From an uncultured Clostridia bacterium (GTDB lineage: Bacteria > Bacillota > Clostridia > Oscillospirales > CAG-272): 5,417 nucleotides of DNA. This document shows, piece by piece, positions 1 to 4,809 of this stretch. Each line of letters begins with the position of its first letter. The first letter of the stretch is position 1. The translations under genes and the position numbers were made by a program. The stretch is taken from contig CANQXN010000122.1 of assembly GCA_947627815.1 (NCBI GenBank), positions 1 through 5,417 of the forward strand, read 5' to 3'. The notes beneath the pieces are model-generated. The model saw nothing but the letters and a program-made list of their open reading frames with translations. It searched no databases and was not told the DNA's origin.

Positions 1-263
1 GTTCAAAGTCCTGCCGTAGCATCATAAAGGGGCGCCCGTCGGGCGCCCCTTTATGGTGGTAACACAAATTTCACGACGCGAAGCTCAAGTCAGCGGGTTG
101 TAAGATGAACGATTCGCACCAATAATCCCGCTGACCAAGGTTCAAAGTCCTGCCTTCGGTTCACGGACTTGAACCTCAAGTCAGCGGGTCGAAAGACGAA
201 CGATTTGCACCAATAATCCCGCTGACCAAGGTTCAGTAAAGTCCTGCCTTCGGTTCACGGACT
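1..263. repeat. Tandem array of a ~90-bp direct repeat (one clipped and two full copies)
   Basis: Copy A (84-169) and copy B (175-263) agree over about 86 bases except for four substitutions and a 3-base insertion in B (GTA after GGTTCA). Bases 1-15 match the tail of the unit (GTTCAAAGTCCTGCC), so a third copy is cut by the window edge. Similarity also extends left of copy A to TTCACG at 70, giving periods of about 90 and 94. Each unit holds an inverted repeat, GTCAGCGGG/CCCGCTGAC (89-97 with 127-135; 180-188 with 218-226). A second one spans the A/B junction, AGGTTCAAAGTCC with GGACTTGAACCT (137-149 with 166-177, one bulge). No gene was found here. The array ends within the fic stop codon. 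Its function is unknown; it could be an intergenic repeat family or a degenerate array. Confidence 0.85.
23..55. terminator. Perfect GC-rich hairpin, possible bidirectional terminator, inside the repeat array
   Basis: The arms 23-37 and 41-55 (CATAAAGGGGCGCCC and its exact complement) pair over 15 bp around a 3-base loop GTC. An A-run on the outer left arm pairs with a T-run on the right, the form taken by many bidirectional intrinsic terminators. There is no long unpaired T-tract, so termination is inferred. The hairpin lies in about 54 bases (16-69) that replace the 5 bases TTCGG found at the same place in the A/B junction, so it may be an insertion into the repeat unit. It could also end a gene to the left of the window. 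Confidence 0.5.
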
Positions 264-1116
264 ATTCCTCCGCCTCGTAATAATACGAATAATCAATGCC
301 CTTCATGATGATTTCGCGGTTGTCGATCTCGTCGGTTAAGGCGCCTCGGATGAGGTTGTAAATGTCGGTCGGATCGCTGACGCTTTCGCGCATGGCGGCG
401 AGATAGTCCTGCTTGTCAATCCGGCTCCAATCAACGCATTTTTTCAGATTCTTTTTCAGAATCAAATCGAGCCAGAGGCGCGTACTTCTGCCGTTGCCTT
501 CCATAAAGGGATGCGCGATATTCATTTCCACATATTTTTCGACGATTTCTTCAAGCGTGTTTTCGGGCATTTTTTCGATGTGCGCAAGCGCGCCTCCCAA
601 ATAGAGTGCGGGCGCAAAAGCAAAACCGCCCTTGGCGATATTGACCGTCCGTATCTGTCCGGCAAAATCATAGAGTCCGCCGAACAGGTAGGCGTGAATC
701 TGCTGTAAGCCCTTCGCCGTTCCGACTTCGATGTTGTCGACAAAGCCGCTTTCAAAAAGCTCATACGCCTTTTGTTTGCTTTTTTCGTCAAGCGAAGTTT
801 CCCGGTTTTTCATCCAACGGGCGAACACTTCGCTCTTTTTGCTCGGAAGCAGAGCGATGAGCAACTTCAGCCCGGACTCGTCCAAAACATCGGTTTTGTA
901 AAATTTTCCGTCTCGCGCTTTTAATTTGAGTTGTCGACAAATTGTCGACAACTCAGAATTTCGGCTTTTGAATTTGTTCCAGTAAGAGCGCGGATTTTTG
1001 CTTTTGGTCAGCGCTTCGGCGATGTCGACGGCGCAAAAGCGCCATTGGGCGCTTTCTTCGTCCCAAACAGCGCGTACCGGTGTATCTTCAAAAAATCGGA
1101 TCGAAGTTTTCGGCAT
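262..1116 (-). CDS. Fic family protein with N-terminal BRO-N domain (predicted AMP-transferase)
   Basis: 284 residues. Residues about 5-105 look like a BRO-N (phage antirepressor-type, possibly DNA-binding) domain, with VRAVWDEE, the CAVDIAEAL stretch and a TDVLDE segment. Residues about 112-270 form a Fic domain: IHAYLF and YDFAGQIR (about 140-156), the flap region [10 protein letters not shown] (160-169), and the catalytic loop [12 protein letters not shown] (202-213) with His202, Glu206, Asn208 and Arg213. Fic enzymes usually transfer AMP from ATP to a hydroxyl side chain of a target protein; the target here is unknown. The C-terminus has S277-YYY-E281, matching the class III inhibitory motif [S/T]xxxE[G/N] but with Ala at the last position. 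The whole signature is intact, so an active but self-restrained enzyme is expected. The start at 1116 has GGGGAG five bases upstream. No separate antitoxin gene is adjacent. The TAG stop overlaps the end of the repeat array. Confidence 0.93.
   Translation of the reverse strand: MPKTSIRFFEDTPVRAVWDEESAQWRFCAVDIAEALTKSKNPRSYWNKFKSRNSELSTICRQLKLKARDGKFYKTDVLDESGLKLLIALLPSKKSEVFARWMKNRETSLDEKSKQKAYELFESGFVDNIEVGTAKGLQQIHAYLFGGLYDFAGQIRTVNIAKGGFAFAPALYLGGALAHIEKMPENTLEEIVEKYVEMNIAHPFMEGNGRSTRLWLDLILKKNLKKCVDWSRIDKQDYLAAMRESVSDPTDIYNLIRGALTDEIDNREIIMKGIDYSYYYEAEE
927..955. repeat. 29-bp near-perfect palindrome inside the BRO-N coding region
   Basis: TGAGTTGTCGACAA (927-940) is the exact reverse complement of 942-955, with a single A at the centre. 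Each arm contains the self-complementary 10-mer TTGTCGACAA, at 931-940 and 942-951, 11 bp apart. A third copy of the same 10-mer occurs at 734-743 in the same gene. In protein it covers residues 54-63, in the stretch [10 protein letters not shown]. Confidence 0.9.
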
Positions 1117-1271
1117 GATATCTCCCCGGCCCTTTCCCTTGCCTTTTCCTTTTTAAAGTTCTTTTCGCTTCCTTGTTTTCTTCAAAAAATCGGATCGAAG
1201 TTTTCGGCATGATATCTCCCCGGCTCTTTCCCTTTGCCTTTTTCCCTTTTTAAAGTTCTTTTCGCTTCCTT
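1085..1271. repeat. Tandem duplication (~94 bp) of the 5' end and leader of the fic gene
   Basis: Copy 1 is 1085-1174 and copy 2 is 1179-1271. The first 46 bases are identical (1085-1130 and 1179-1224) and hold the first ten fic codons, the start codon and the GGGGAG ribosome binding site. The pyrimidine-rich remainder differs by one substitution and three single-base insertions in homopolymer runs. The final 20 bases match again. The identity suggests a fairly recent event. The start codons are 94 bases apart, so the outer ATG is out of frame with fic. Confidence 0.92.
1088..1210 (-). CDS. Upstream ORF of 40 codons made by the fic 5' duplication
   Basis: Starting at the duplicated ATG (1208-1210), the reading begins with the same ten residues as Fic except that the shared stretch ends in a second Glu ([10 protein letters not shown] then E). 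It then runs through the leader as a Lys/Arg-rich sequence (around residues 12-30). It stops at TGA (1088-1090), 26 bases beyond the true fic start at 1116. It has the same ribosome binding site as fic (GGGGAG, five bases before the ATG), so it should be translated if the transcript begins upstream. The peptide itself is probably not functional; the likely effect is on Fic translation. It could also be simply a by-product of the duplication. Confidence 0.45.
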   Translation of the reverse strand: MPKTSIRFFEENKEAKRTLKRKRQGKGPGRYHAENFDPIF

Positions 1272-1317
1272 TTCTTTCAAGAAAAGGAAGTGGGGGGTGC
1301 GGGGGTGAAACCCCCGC
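1265..1317. terminator. Two adjacent hairpins downstream of the GH76-like gene
   Basis: CTTCCTTTTCTT (1265-1276) pairs perfectly with 1279-1290. GCGGGGG (1299-1305) pairs with CCCCCGC (1311-1317) around TGAAA. Read leftward, in the sense of the lipoprotein gene, the GC-rich stem comes first and the pyrimidine-rich stem second. Neither is followed by a clean T-run, so this is at best an atypical terminator. The tract may instead be a dispersed repeat element that was partly copied in the fic leader duplication. Confidence 0.4.
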
Positions 1318-1341
1318 TGTTCCCCGCTGTTCCCCTGTTCC
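1314..1341. repeat. Short tandem repeat of CCGCTGTTCC
   Basis: CCGCTGTTCC occurs at 1314-1323 and 1324-1333, followed by a shortened copy CCTGTTCC at 1334-1341, ending one base before the stop codon of the lipoprotein gene. It looks like a slippage product. Confidence 0.75.
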
Positions 1342-2703
1342 TCATTCCCCTATACTGAAGAGCGCGGCGAGGACAGCCTGCTGGGCAAAACCGACCTGGT
1401 GAATGACATAGGCCTCGTTTTTGTCCCAGGTGACCTGCCAGGGCGCCTGATAGGGGCAGAGGCCGGACAAGGCGTCCCGGTTGGCATACGCCAAAGCGAC
1501 ATTTTGGTCGAAAGTGGCGAGCAGCGCCTTGCCGGATGCGTCATATTTGGCCAGCTCATAATAGGCTTCATTGAGAATGGCGGCAAACCAGGGATCGCCC
1601 TGGTAGTAATAGCGCTTTGTCGCGGCGTCGAAGCGGTAAAAAGTGCGCCTTGCGGCGGCGGCGGTCTTGATCGCGTCGTCTAAATAGGCGGCCTTTTCGG
1701 CCTCGTCGGCGGCGTGTTCGTACATCAGCAGATCGGCCAAAATCATGCTGCCCGAATTGTAAGAATAATGCACCTTGTTGATTTCGCCGTTTTTCCGCAC
1801 GCCGTTCACGATCACCGTGTGAATACCGTTCCAGTAGTCATAGGAAAGGGGAAGATTCTGCATTTTCTTGCAAAAAATGTAAAATTTGTTCGCCCAATCG
1901 AGATGGAACTGCTTTTGCTCAGGGGAGTCGACCAGATCCGCCAGCATGGCGTTGACGATAATGCCGCAGGCGTTGGCGGAAAGCCCGCGTTCGAGATGCT
2001 GGGCGTCGGCGTCGTCCTTCAGCCCCTCTTCGCTCCAGACAAGACCGCCGAGTTCCTCGTTCCAGCCCGAAAGCACCCAATTGTTCACCCGAATGGCCTC
2101 TTCGAGATACCATTCGTCGCCCAAAATCTCATAGGCGCGCAGGTAGTTGCGCGCCACCCAGATGTTGTCGTCAAAAAAGCAGTCGCCGTATCCCGCGCCT
2201 ATCACATCGCCGCGCGCCGAATGGTATTTGACGGCTTCCGCTGTGCCGCCGCGCTGACGGAAATATTTGAAATTGTTGATCATTTTCCGAAAAATTTCCT
2301 TCTGCGCCGCGTCGTCCGGATAGAGCTTGCAGACATAATACTGCATCCCGACGCCGCAGAAGTTCGACCAGAGATAGCCCGACTGGTTGGAATTATAGTA
2401 TTCGCGCAGGTTAATGTAGGCATAGCTGCCCGAGCCGCCCTCTTTGGCATACTGCCGGAAGATGGCGGCGACCATGTCGGCGGCGCGCGTCTCGGCCTCG
2501 GTGGGGCGGACGACTTCGGGCTGTGGGGACGAGGTTTCGGCGGGGGCGCTTGCCGTCGCCTCGCCGGAAGCGGAAGAACCGCCGTCCGCAGGATCGCCGC
2601 CCGCCGTTTCGACAGGCGTGCTTTCGATCGCGCCGCAGGCGCAGAAGGCGGACATGCCGAGCAAAAGCGCCGTGACCGTGAGCAAGAGTTTCTTGAAGTG
2701 CAT
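1342..2703 (-). CDS. Secreted lipoprotein with a GH76-like glycosidase domain
   Basis: 453 residues. The start is placed at 2703 because it gives a signal peptide (MHFKKLLLTV, then a hydrophobic core) and has GGGAGA eight bases upstream. An upstream in-frame start at 2985 would lie inside the neighbouring transporter gene. Cys23 (AFCAC) is the likely lipidated residue, though the -3 position is Phe, so the lipobox is not ideal. Residues about 24-70 are a Ser/Ala/Pro/Glu-rich linker. The rest resembles glycoside hydrolase family 76, an (alpha/alpha)6 fold that includes alpha-1,6-mannanases. It has FFDDNIWVARNYLRAYE (177-192), where Asp178-Asp179 match the family's catalytic Asp pair, then GGLVW (219-223) and YSYNSGSMILADLLMYE (313-329). 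The substrate is not proven; alpha-mannan or another polysaccharide is likely. It is transcribed from its own promoter at 2743-2771, downstream of the MFS gene. Confidence 0.8.
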   Translation of the reverse strand: MHFKKLLLTVTALLLGMSAFCACGAIESTPVETAGGDPADGGSSASGEATASAPAETSSPQPEVVRPTEAETRAADMVAAIFRQYAKEGGSGSYAYINLREYYNSNQSGYLWSNFCGVGMQYYVCKLYPDDAAQKEIFRKMINNFKYFRQRGGTAEAVKYHSARGDVIGAGYGDCFFDDNIWVARNYLRAYEILGDEWYLEEAIRVNNWVLSGWNEELGGLVWSEEGLKDDADAQHLERGLSANACGIIVNAMLADLVDSPEQKQFHLDWANKFYIFCKKMQNLPLSYDYWNGIHTVIVNGVRKNGEINKVHYSYNSGSMILADLLMYEHAADEAEKAAYLDDAIKTAAAARRTFYRFDAATKRYYYQGDPWFAAILNEAYYELAKYDASGKALLATFDQNVALAYANRDALSGLCPYQAPWQVTWDKNEAYVIHQVGFAQQAVLAALFSIGE

Positions 2704-2742
2704 ACCGATTTCTCCCTTTTTGTCGGAATGTCTCTTTTCTTC

Positions 2743-2771
2743 ATTGTAACATAAAACCGCGACGCCGTCAA
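2743..2771 (-). promoter_or_regulatory. Promoter of the GH76-like lipoprotein gene
   Basis: Read on the minus strand, TTGACG (2771-2766) and TACAAT (2748-2743) are separated by exactly 17 bases, a near-consensus vegetative sigma promoter. Transcription should begin near 2736, giving a leader of about 33 bases before the start codon at 2703. The -35 box lies in the loop region of the terminator-like hairpin of the preceding gene. Confidence 0.75.
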
Positions 2772-2784
2772 GGCCGCCGCGGTT
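2753..2784 (-). terminator. Terminator-like hairpin after the MFS gene
   Basis: On the minus strand AACCGCG (2784-2778) pairs with CGCGGTT (2761-2755), with a further inner pairing GCC/GGC (2774-2772 with 2766-2764) and small bulges. A short T-run (TTTT, then AT) follows. It begins seven bases after the MFS stop codon. The stem is imperfect and the T-run short, so termination may be partial. Confidence 0.55.
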
Positions 2785-2791
2785 ATGCTGT

Positions 2792-4012
2792 TTATGGGTT
2801 TGTTCGGTTTTGCTTTCGCAAGTGCCTGCCGAGGAAGAAGAGCAGAAAGGCGCCGGCCAGCGGGAAGAGGGAAGAGACGAGCATTCCGTTTTGCAAGCCG
2901 GTGTGATCGGCGAGAATGCCGAGCAGCTGCGGCGCCACCGAGGCGCCGAAGTCCCCGCCCGCCGCCAAGAGCGCATAGGCGGCAACGCCGGGATGCGGCG
3001 TGTTTTCTTCCATGAAAATCAGCATACCCGGCCAGAGCATGGAGGTGAAGATGCCGGTGAGGACGCAGGCGACAAGCGAGAGAATCGGCCAGGGGGAGAG
3101 GCCGGCCGCCAGATAGCAGAGAAAAGCGCCGATCATGCCGCCGAGCAGCACGGGATAGATGCGCTTGCCCCATTTGGCATAAACCGTGCGGGTGAGGCCG
3201 AGCAGCGTGATGAAGAGCGCCATGCCCACGAGGTCGCCGACCGTTTTGTCAAGACCGAGTACGAGTTCAAAATAGCCCGAAATCCAGTTGGTCATGGTAT
3301 TTTCGGCGGCGCTGCCCAAAAAGATGCAGAGCGTGAATAAGAAGAGGCGGGGCGAGAGGAAGGCGGGCTTCCGCTTGGCGCCAGGCGCTTTCGCACCTTC
3401 CTCTTCGCCGCCGAGATTTAAGTTCGGCAGCGGCGAAAAGCAGAAGAGCAGGAAGGAGACAATCGGCAGGGCGGCAAAAAAGAGCGTGAGAAAGATCCAA
3501 TGTTCCTGCCCGATCAAGCGGAAAAACAGGGTGCTGATCAAAATGACGGTGAGTACGCCGTAGGCATAGAGCGAGTGCAGGGTGCTCATGTCTCTTTGGG
3601 GATTCTTGCTCGGCAGGGCGGCCACCATGGGACTGAGCAATACTTCATTGAGACCCGCCGCCGCCGAATAGACGACGGTGCCGAGGACGAGACCGAGATA
3701 GGCATGGGCGGGAAAGAAATAGGGAATCAGCGCGAAGAGCGAAAGACCCGCCGTGGTGAGCAGGGGCATGAGGCGAATGCAGAATTTGATATTGAAATGT
3801 TTGGCAAAAAAGGTGAAGGTGAGGTCGATGAGAAACTGCGTGATGTAGTTGACCAAAACCAGCGTGCCAAGCAGGGTGAAGGAGACGCCGTAGCGCTCGT
3901 GAAAGGTGGTAAAGAGCAACGGCGGCAGGCTGAACACCGAAGCCATGGCCAAATAGGTATAAAAACAGGCGTATTTGGTGCGCCGGAAGGCGGGCGCGGC
4001 AAGATCCGGCAT
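2792..4012 (-). CDS. Major facilitator superfamily transporter
   Basis: 406 residues, the usual length for a 12-helix MFS permease. Hydrophobic segments appear in two groups: six between about 14 and 193, and six between about 222 and 395. They are divided by a charged cytoplasmic loop (about 197-218, GGEEEGAKAPGAKRK). Features such as LHSLYAYG (145-152), ENTMTNW (237-243) and GGDFGASVAPQLLG (352-365) recall sugar-permease-like MFS groups (FucP/FHS type), but the substrate cannot be read from the sequence. The start at 4012 has GGAGG seven bases upstream (4020-4024). A strong promoter lies at 4090-4118. The downstream lipoprotein with a GH76-like domain suggests import of sugars or short oligosaccharides released outside the cell. 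This link is inferred from gene order. Confidence 0.9.
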   Translation of the reverse strand: MPDLAAPAFRRTKYACFYTYLAMASVFSLPPLLFTTFHERYGVSFTLLGTLVLVNYITQFLIDLTFTFFAKHFNIKFCIRLMPLLTTAGLSLFALIPYFFPAHAYLGLVLGTVVYSAAAGLNEVLLSPMVAALPSKNPQRDMSTLHSLYAYGVLTVILISTLFFRLIGQEHWIFLTLFFAALPIVSFLLFCFSPLPNLNLGGEEEGAKAPGAKRKPAFLSPRLFLFTLCIFLGSAAENTMTNWISGYFELVLGLDKTVGDLVGMALFITLLGLTRTVYAKWGKRIYPVLLGGMIGAFLCYLAAGLSPWPILSLVACVLTGIFTSMLWPGMLIFMEENTPHPGVAAYALLAAGGDFGASVAPQLLGILADHTGLQNGMLVSSLFPLAGAFLLFFLGRHLRKQNRTNP

Positions 4013-4053
4013 GAGAATTCCTCCGAAGACTTGAAAAAGGTGAAAGGAAGGTT

Positions 4054-4082
4054 GTCGGCGGGCGGCAAAAAGCCATCCCGAC
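4054..4082 (-). promoter_or_regulatory. Stem-loop at the 5' end of the MFS transcript
   Basis: GTCGG (minus strand, 4082-4078) pairs with CCGAC (4058-4054), and GGC/GCC (4074-4072 with 4066-4064) closes a five-base loop of T. The predicted transcript start is near 4083, so the hairpin would cap the mRNA 5' end, about 30 bases before the ribosome binding site. It could stabilise the mRNA; no known riboswitch was recognised. Confidence 0.35.
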
Positions 4083-4089
4083 TTGTGAC

Positions 4090-4118
4090 AGCATAGCAGA
4101 GAAAGCGCGATTTGTCAA
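4090..4118 (-). promoter_or_regulatory. Promoter of the MFS gene
   Basis: TTGACA (4118-4113) and TATGCT (4095-4090) on the minus strand are exactly 17 bases apart. The -35 box is a perfect consensus. The predicted start near 4083 gives a 70-base leader. A 7-base direct repeat, ATTTGTC on the plus strand at 4110-4116 and 4118-4124, overlaps the -35 box. Confidence 0.78.
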
Positions 4119-4124
4119 TTTGTC

Positions 4125-4138
4125 CCGTTTCGTTTTCA
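4125..4138 (-). promoter_or_regulatory. Partial match to a catabolite-responsive element (cre)
   Basis: On the minus strand TGAAAACGAAACGG agrees with the cre consensus TGNAARCGNWWWCA over its first eleven positions and fails at the last three. It lies just upstream of the MFS -35 box. A sugar uptake and cleavage unit is a sensible target for CcpA, but a match to this half is weak evidence. Confidence 0.2.
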
Positions 4139-4279
4139 CATAAAATTTACAATCAAGCGCCATTGCCCCATCGACCTGTCGTGTTTGGGAAACCCCATTG
4201 CCGCCGTCCGAGCGGTGATTTTGTGACTTTTTTACAGAGAAGAGAGGGAAGAGCGCCCTTTTTTTATCAAAACCTGCTG
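4139..4279. other. Intergenic region between divergent promoters, no gene seen
   Basis: This lies between the leftward MFS promoter and the rightward promoter at 4280. The short ORFs here lack ribosome binding sites and recognisable content. Only a T-rich tract (4259-4265) and small weak inverted repeats are visible. Confidence 0.6.
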
Positions 4280-4308
4280 TTGACAGGGAAAGCAAATCAT
4301 GGTAAAAT
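4280..4308 (+). promoter_or_regulatory. Strong rightward promoter
   Basis: TTGACA (4280-4285) and TAAAAT (4303-4308) are exactly 17 bases apart. Transcription should start near 4315, only about 10 bases before an AAGGAGG ribosome binding site (4325-4331). It drives the ORF or RNA at 4315-4677 and possibly, by readthrough, the LivK-like gene. Confidence 0.8.
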
Positions 4309-4324
4309 GAACTAAACTTTTGAC

Positions 4325-4331
4325 AAGGAGG
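4325..4331 (+). promoter_or_regulatory. Consensus ribosome binding site AAGGAGG
   Basis: AAGGAGG lies 2 bases before an ATG at 4334 and 10 bases before the ATG at 4342. The first ATG reads only Met-Pro-Val and stops at TGA 4343-4345. The later one opens the 111-codon frame, so 4342 is the preferred start although its spacing is slightly long. Confidence 0.75.
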
Positions 4332-4341
4332 CTATGCCTGT

Positions 4342-4677
4342 ATGACGAAGCGCGCCGACAAAATGGCAAGTGCAAAGACAGCGTCTGTCCCGACAGAAAC
4401 TGCCTCTATGTCGTTTTGCGCTTTTTCCGGCCAAACTACCGCCGCCGGTAAAGCCGCCATGTCTTGTTCTGTCCTTCTGCGCGACACTGCCCTTTCGGCA
4501 GTGTCTTTTTTGTTTGCGCTGCTTTTGCCCCTGCTGGCGCTGTTGTCCGCCGCCCTGTGGATTATCGCGCTGATTTCGATTCTCTCCCTTTTGTCCCTGC
4601 TGCCCCTGATTCTTTCGGGCAAGCGCCGCAAGCGAACTTCTGCAAACAAGCTTTGGAACCCGATCGTCTTTTGTTAA
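4342..4677 (+). CDS. Small Leu/Ile-rich predicted membrane protein, unknown function
   Basis: 111 residues that I do not recognise. Residues 1-47 are polar and rich in Ala, Ser, Thr and Met. Residues about 50-92 form a long hydrophobic stretch that could be one or two transmembrane helices; 24 of the 41 residues from 51 to 91 are Leu, Ile or Val. A basic tail SGKRRKR (92-98) follows. Support for a gene is the upstream promoter, AAGGAGG and a terminator 31 bases after the stop. Against it, a complete intrinsic terminator (4483-4511) lies inside the frame, and long chance ORFs are common in this GC-rich region. It could be a small membrane protein, an unusually long leader peptide for the downstream LivK-like gene, or a chance frame over a structured RNA. 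Confidence 0.45.
   Translation: MTKRADKMASAKTASVPTETASMSFCAFSGQTTAAGKAAMSCSVLLRDTALSAVSFLFALLLPLLALLSAALWIIALISILSLLSLLPLILSGKRRKRTSANKLWNPIVFC
4483..4511 (+). terminator. Canonical intrinsic terminator inside the small ORF
   Basis: GACACTGCC (4483-4491) pairs perfectly with GGCAGTGTC (4497-4505) around a 5-base loop CTTTC, followed at once by six T residues (4506-4511). Both stem and tail are ideal. If active it would end transcription from the promoter at 4280 after about 200 bases, or act as an attenuator. Confidence 0.75.
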
Positions 4678-4707
4678 AAGCGTCGAAAGCGTCGGTCATA
4701 GAGCGAC

Positions 4708-4745
4708 AAGCAGTTTTCCTTGCGGAAAAACTGCTTTTTCTTTTT
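4708..4745 (+). terminator. Intrinsic terminator between the small ORF and the LivK-like gene
   Basis: AGCAGTTTTCC (4709-4719) pairs with GGAAAAACTGCT (4724-4735), with one bulged A, around the loop TTGC. It is followed by TTTTC and five more T residues. It lies 31 bases after the small ORF stop and 65 bases before the LivK-like start. It either separates two units or controls readthrough into the transporter gene. Confidence 0.78.
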
Positions 4746-4809
4746 GCCGTGGTTTTGTATTTTATGTCCGCAAGGACTGGAATAAATATTTTATATGAGG
4801 AGACTTCCC

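Larger units (their letters stand above)
4315..4511 (+). ncRNA. Candidate structured RNA of about 197 nt (alternative to the small ORF)
   Basis: A consensus promoter is followed about 200 bases later by a canonical terminator, with nested complementary segments between. AAGCGC (4348-4353) pairs with GCGCTT (4418-4423), and inside it CGACA (4356-4360) with TGTCG (4409-4413). GGCA (4365-4368) pairs with TGCC (4401-4404), and TCTGTC (4384-4389) with GACAGA (4392-4397). CCGGC (4427-4431) with GCCGG (4444-4448) forms a separate hairpin. GACAG (4377-4381) can instead pair with CTGTC (4385-4389), giving a possible switch. It matches no RNA family I recognise (not tmRNA, SRP, 6S or T-box). The pairings were found by eye and some could be chance. 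The region also carries a ribosome binding site and an open frame. Confidence 0.35.

Noticed and set aside
84..263. tRNA-like segment GGTTCAAAGTCC in each repeat unit
   Set aside because: It resembles a T-loop, but no acceptor stem, D-arm or anticodon arm could be assembled on either strand.
1..263. CRISPR array
   Set aside because: The units are about 90 bases with almost no unique spacer between them, and no cas gene is present.
1714..2754. 346-codon plus-strand ORF opposite the lipoprotein gene
   Set aside because: It is antisense to a well-supported gene, has no ribosome binding site, and its length follows from high GC in the opposite frame.
2704..2985. Upstream extension of the lipoprotein gene to a start at 2985
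   Set aside because: The extra 94 residues lie inside the MFS gene and cross its stop region, while the start at 2703 has a ribosome binding site and a signal peptide.
2280..3173. 297-codon minus-strand ORF
   Set aside because: It spans the end of the MFS gene and the start of the lipoprotein gene in another frame, with Arg/Ala/Pro-rich composition typical of a shadow frame.
4241..4265. Rightward terminator before the 4280 promoter (AGAGAGGG with CCCTTTTTTT)
   Set aside because: The stem needs G-T pairs and uses up the T-run, and there is no rightward gene before it.
4112..4315. 67-codon plus-strand ORF between the divergent promoters
   Set aside because: It has no ribosome binding site, overlaps both promoters and shows no recognisable sequence.
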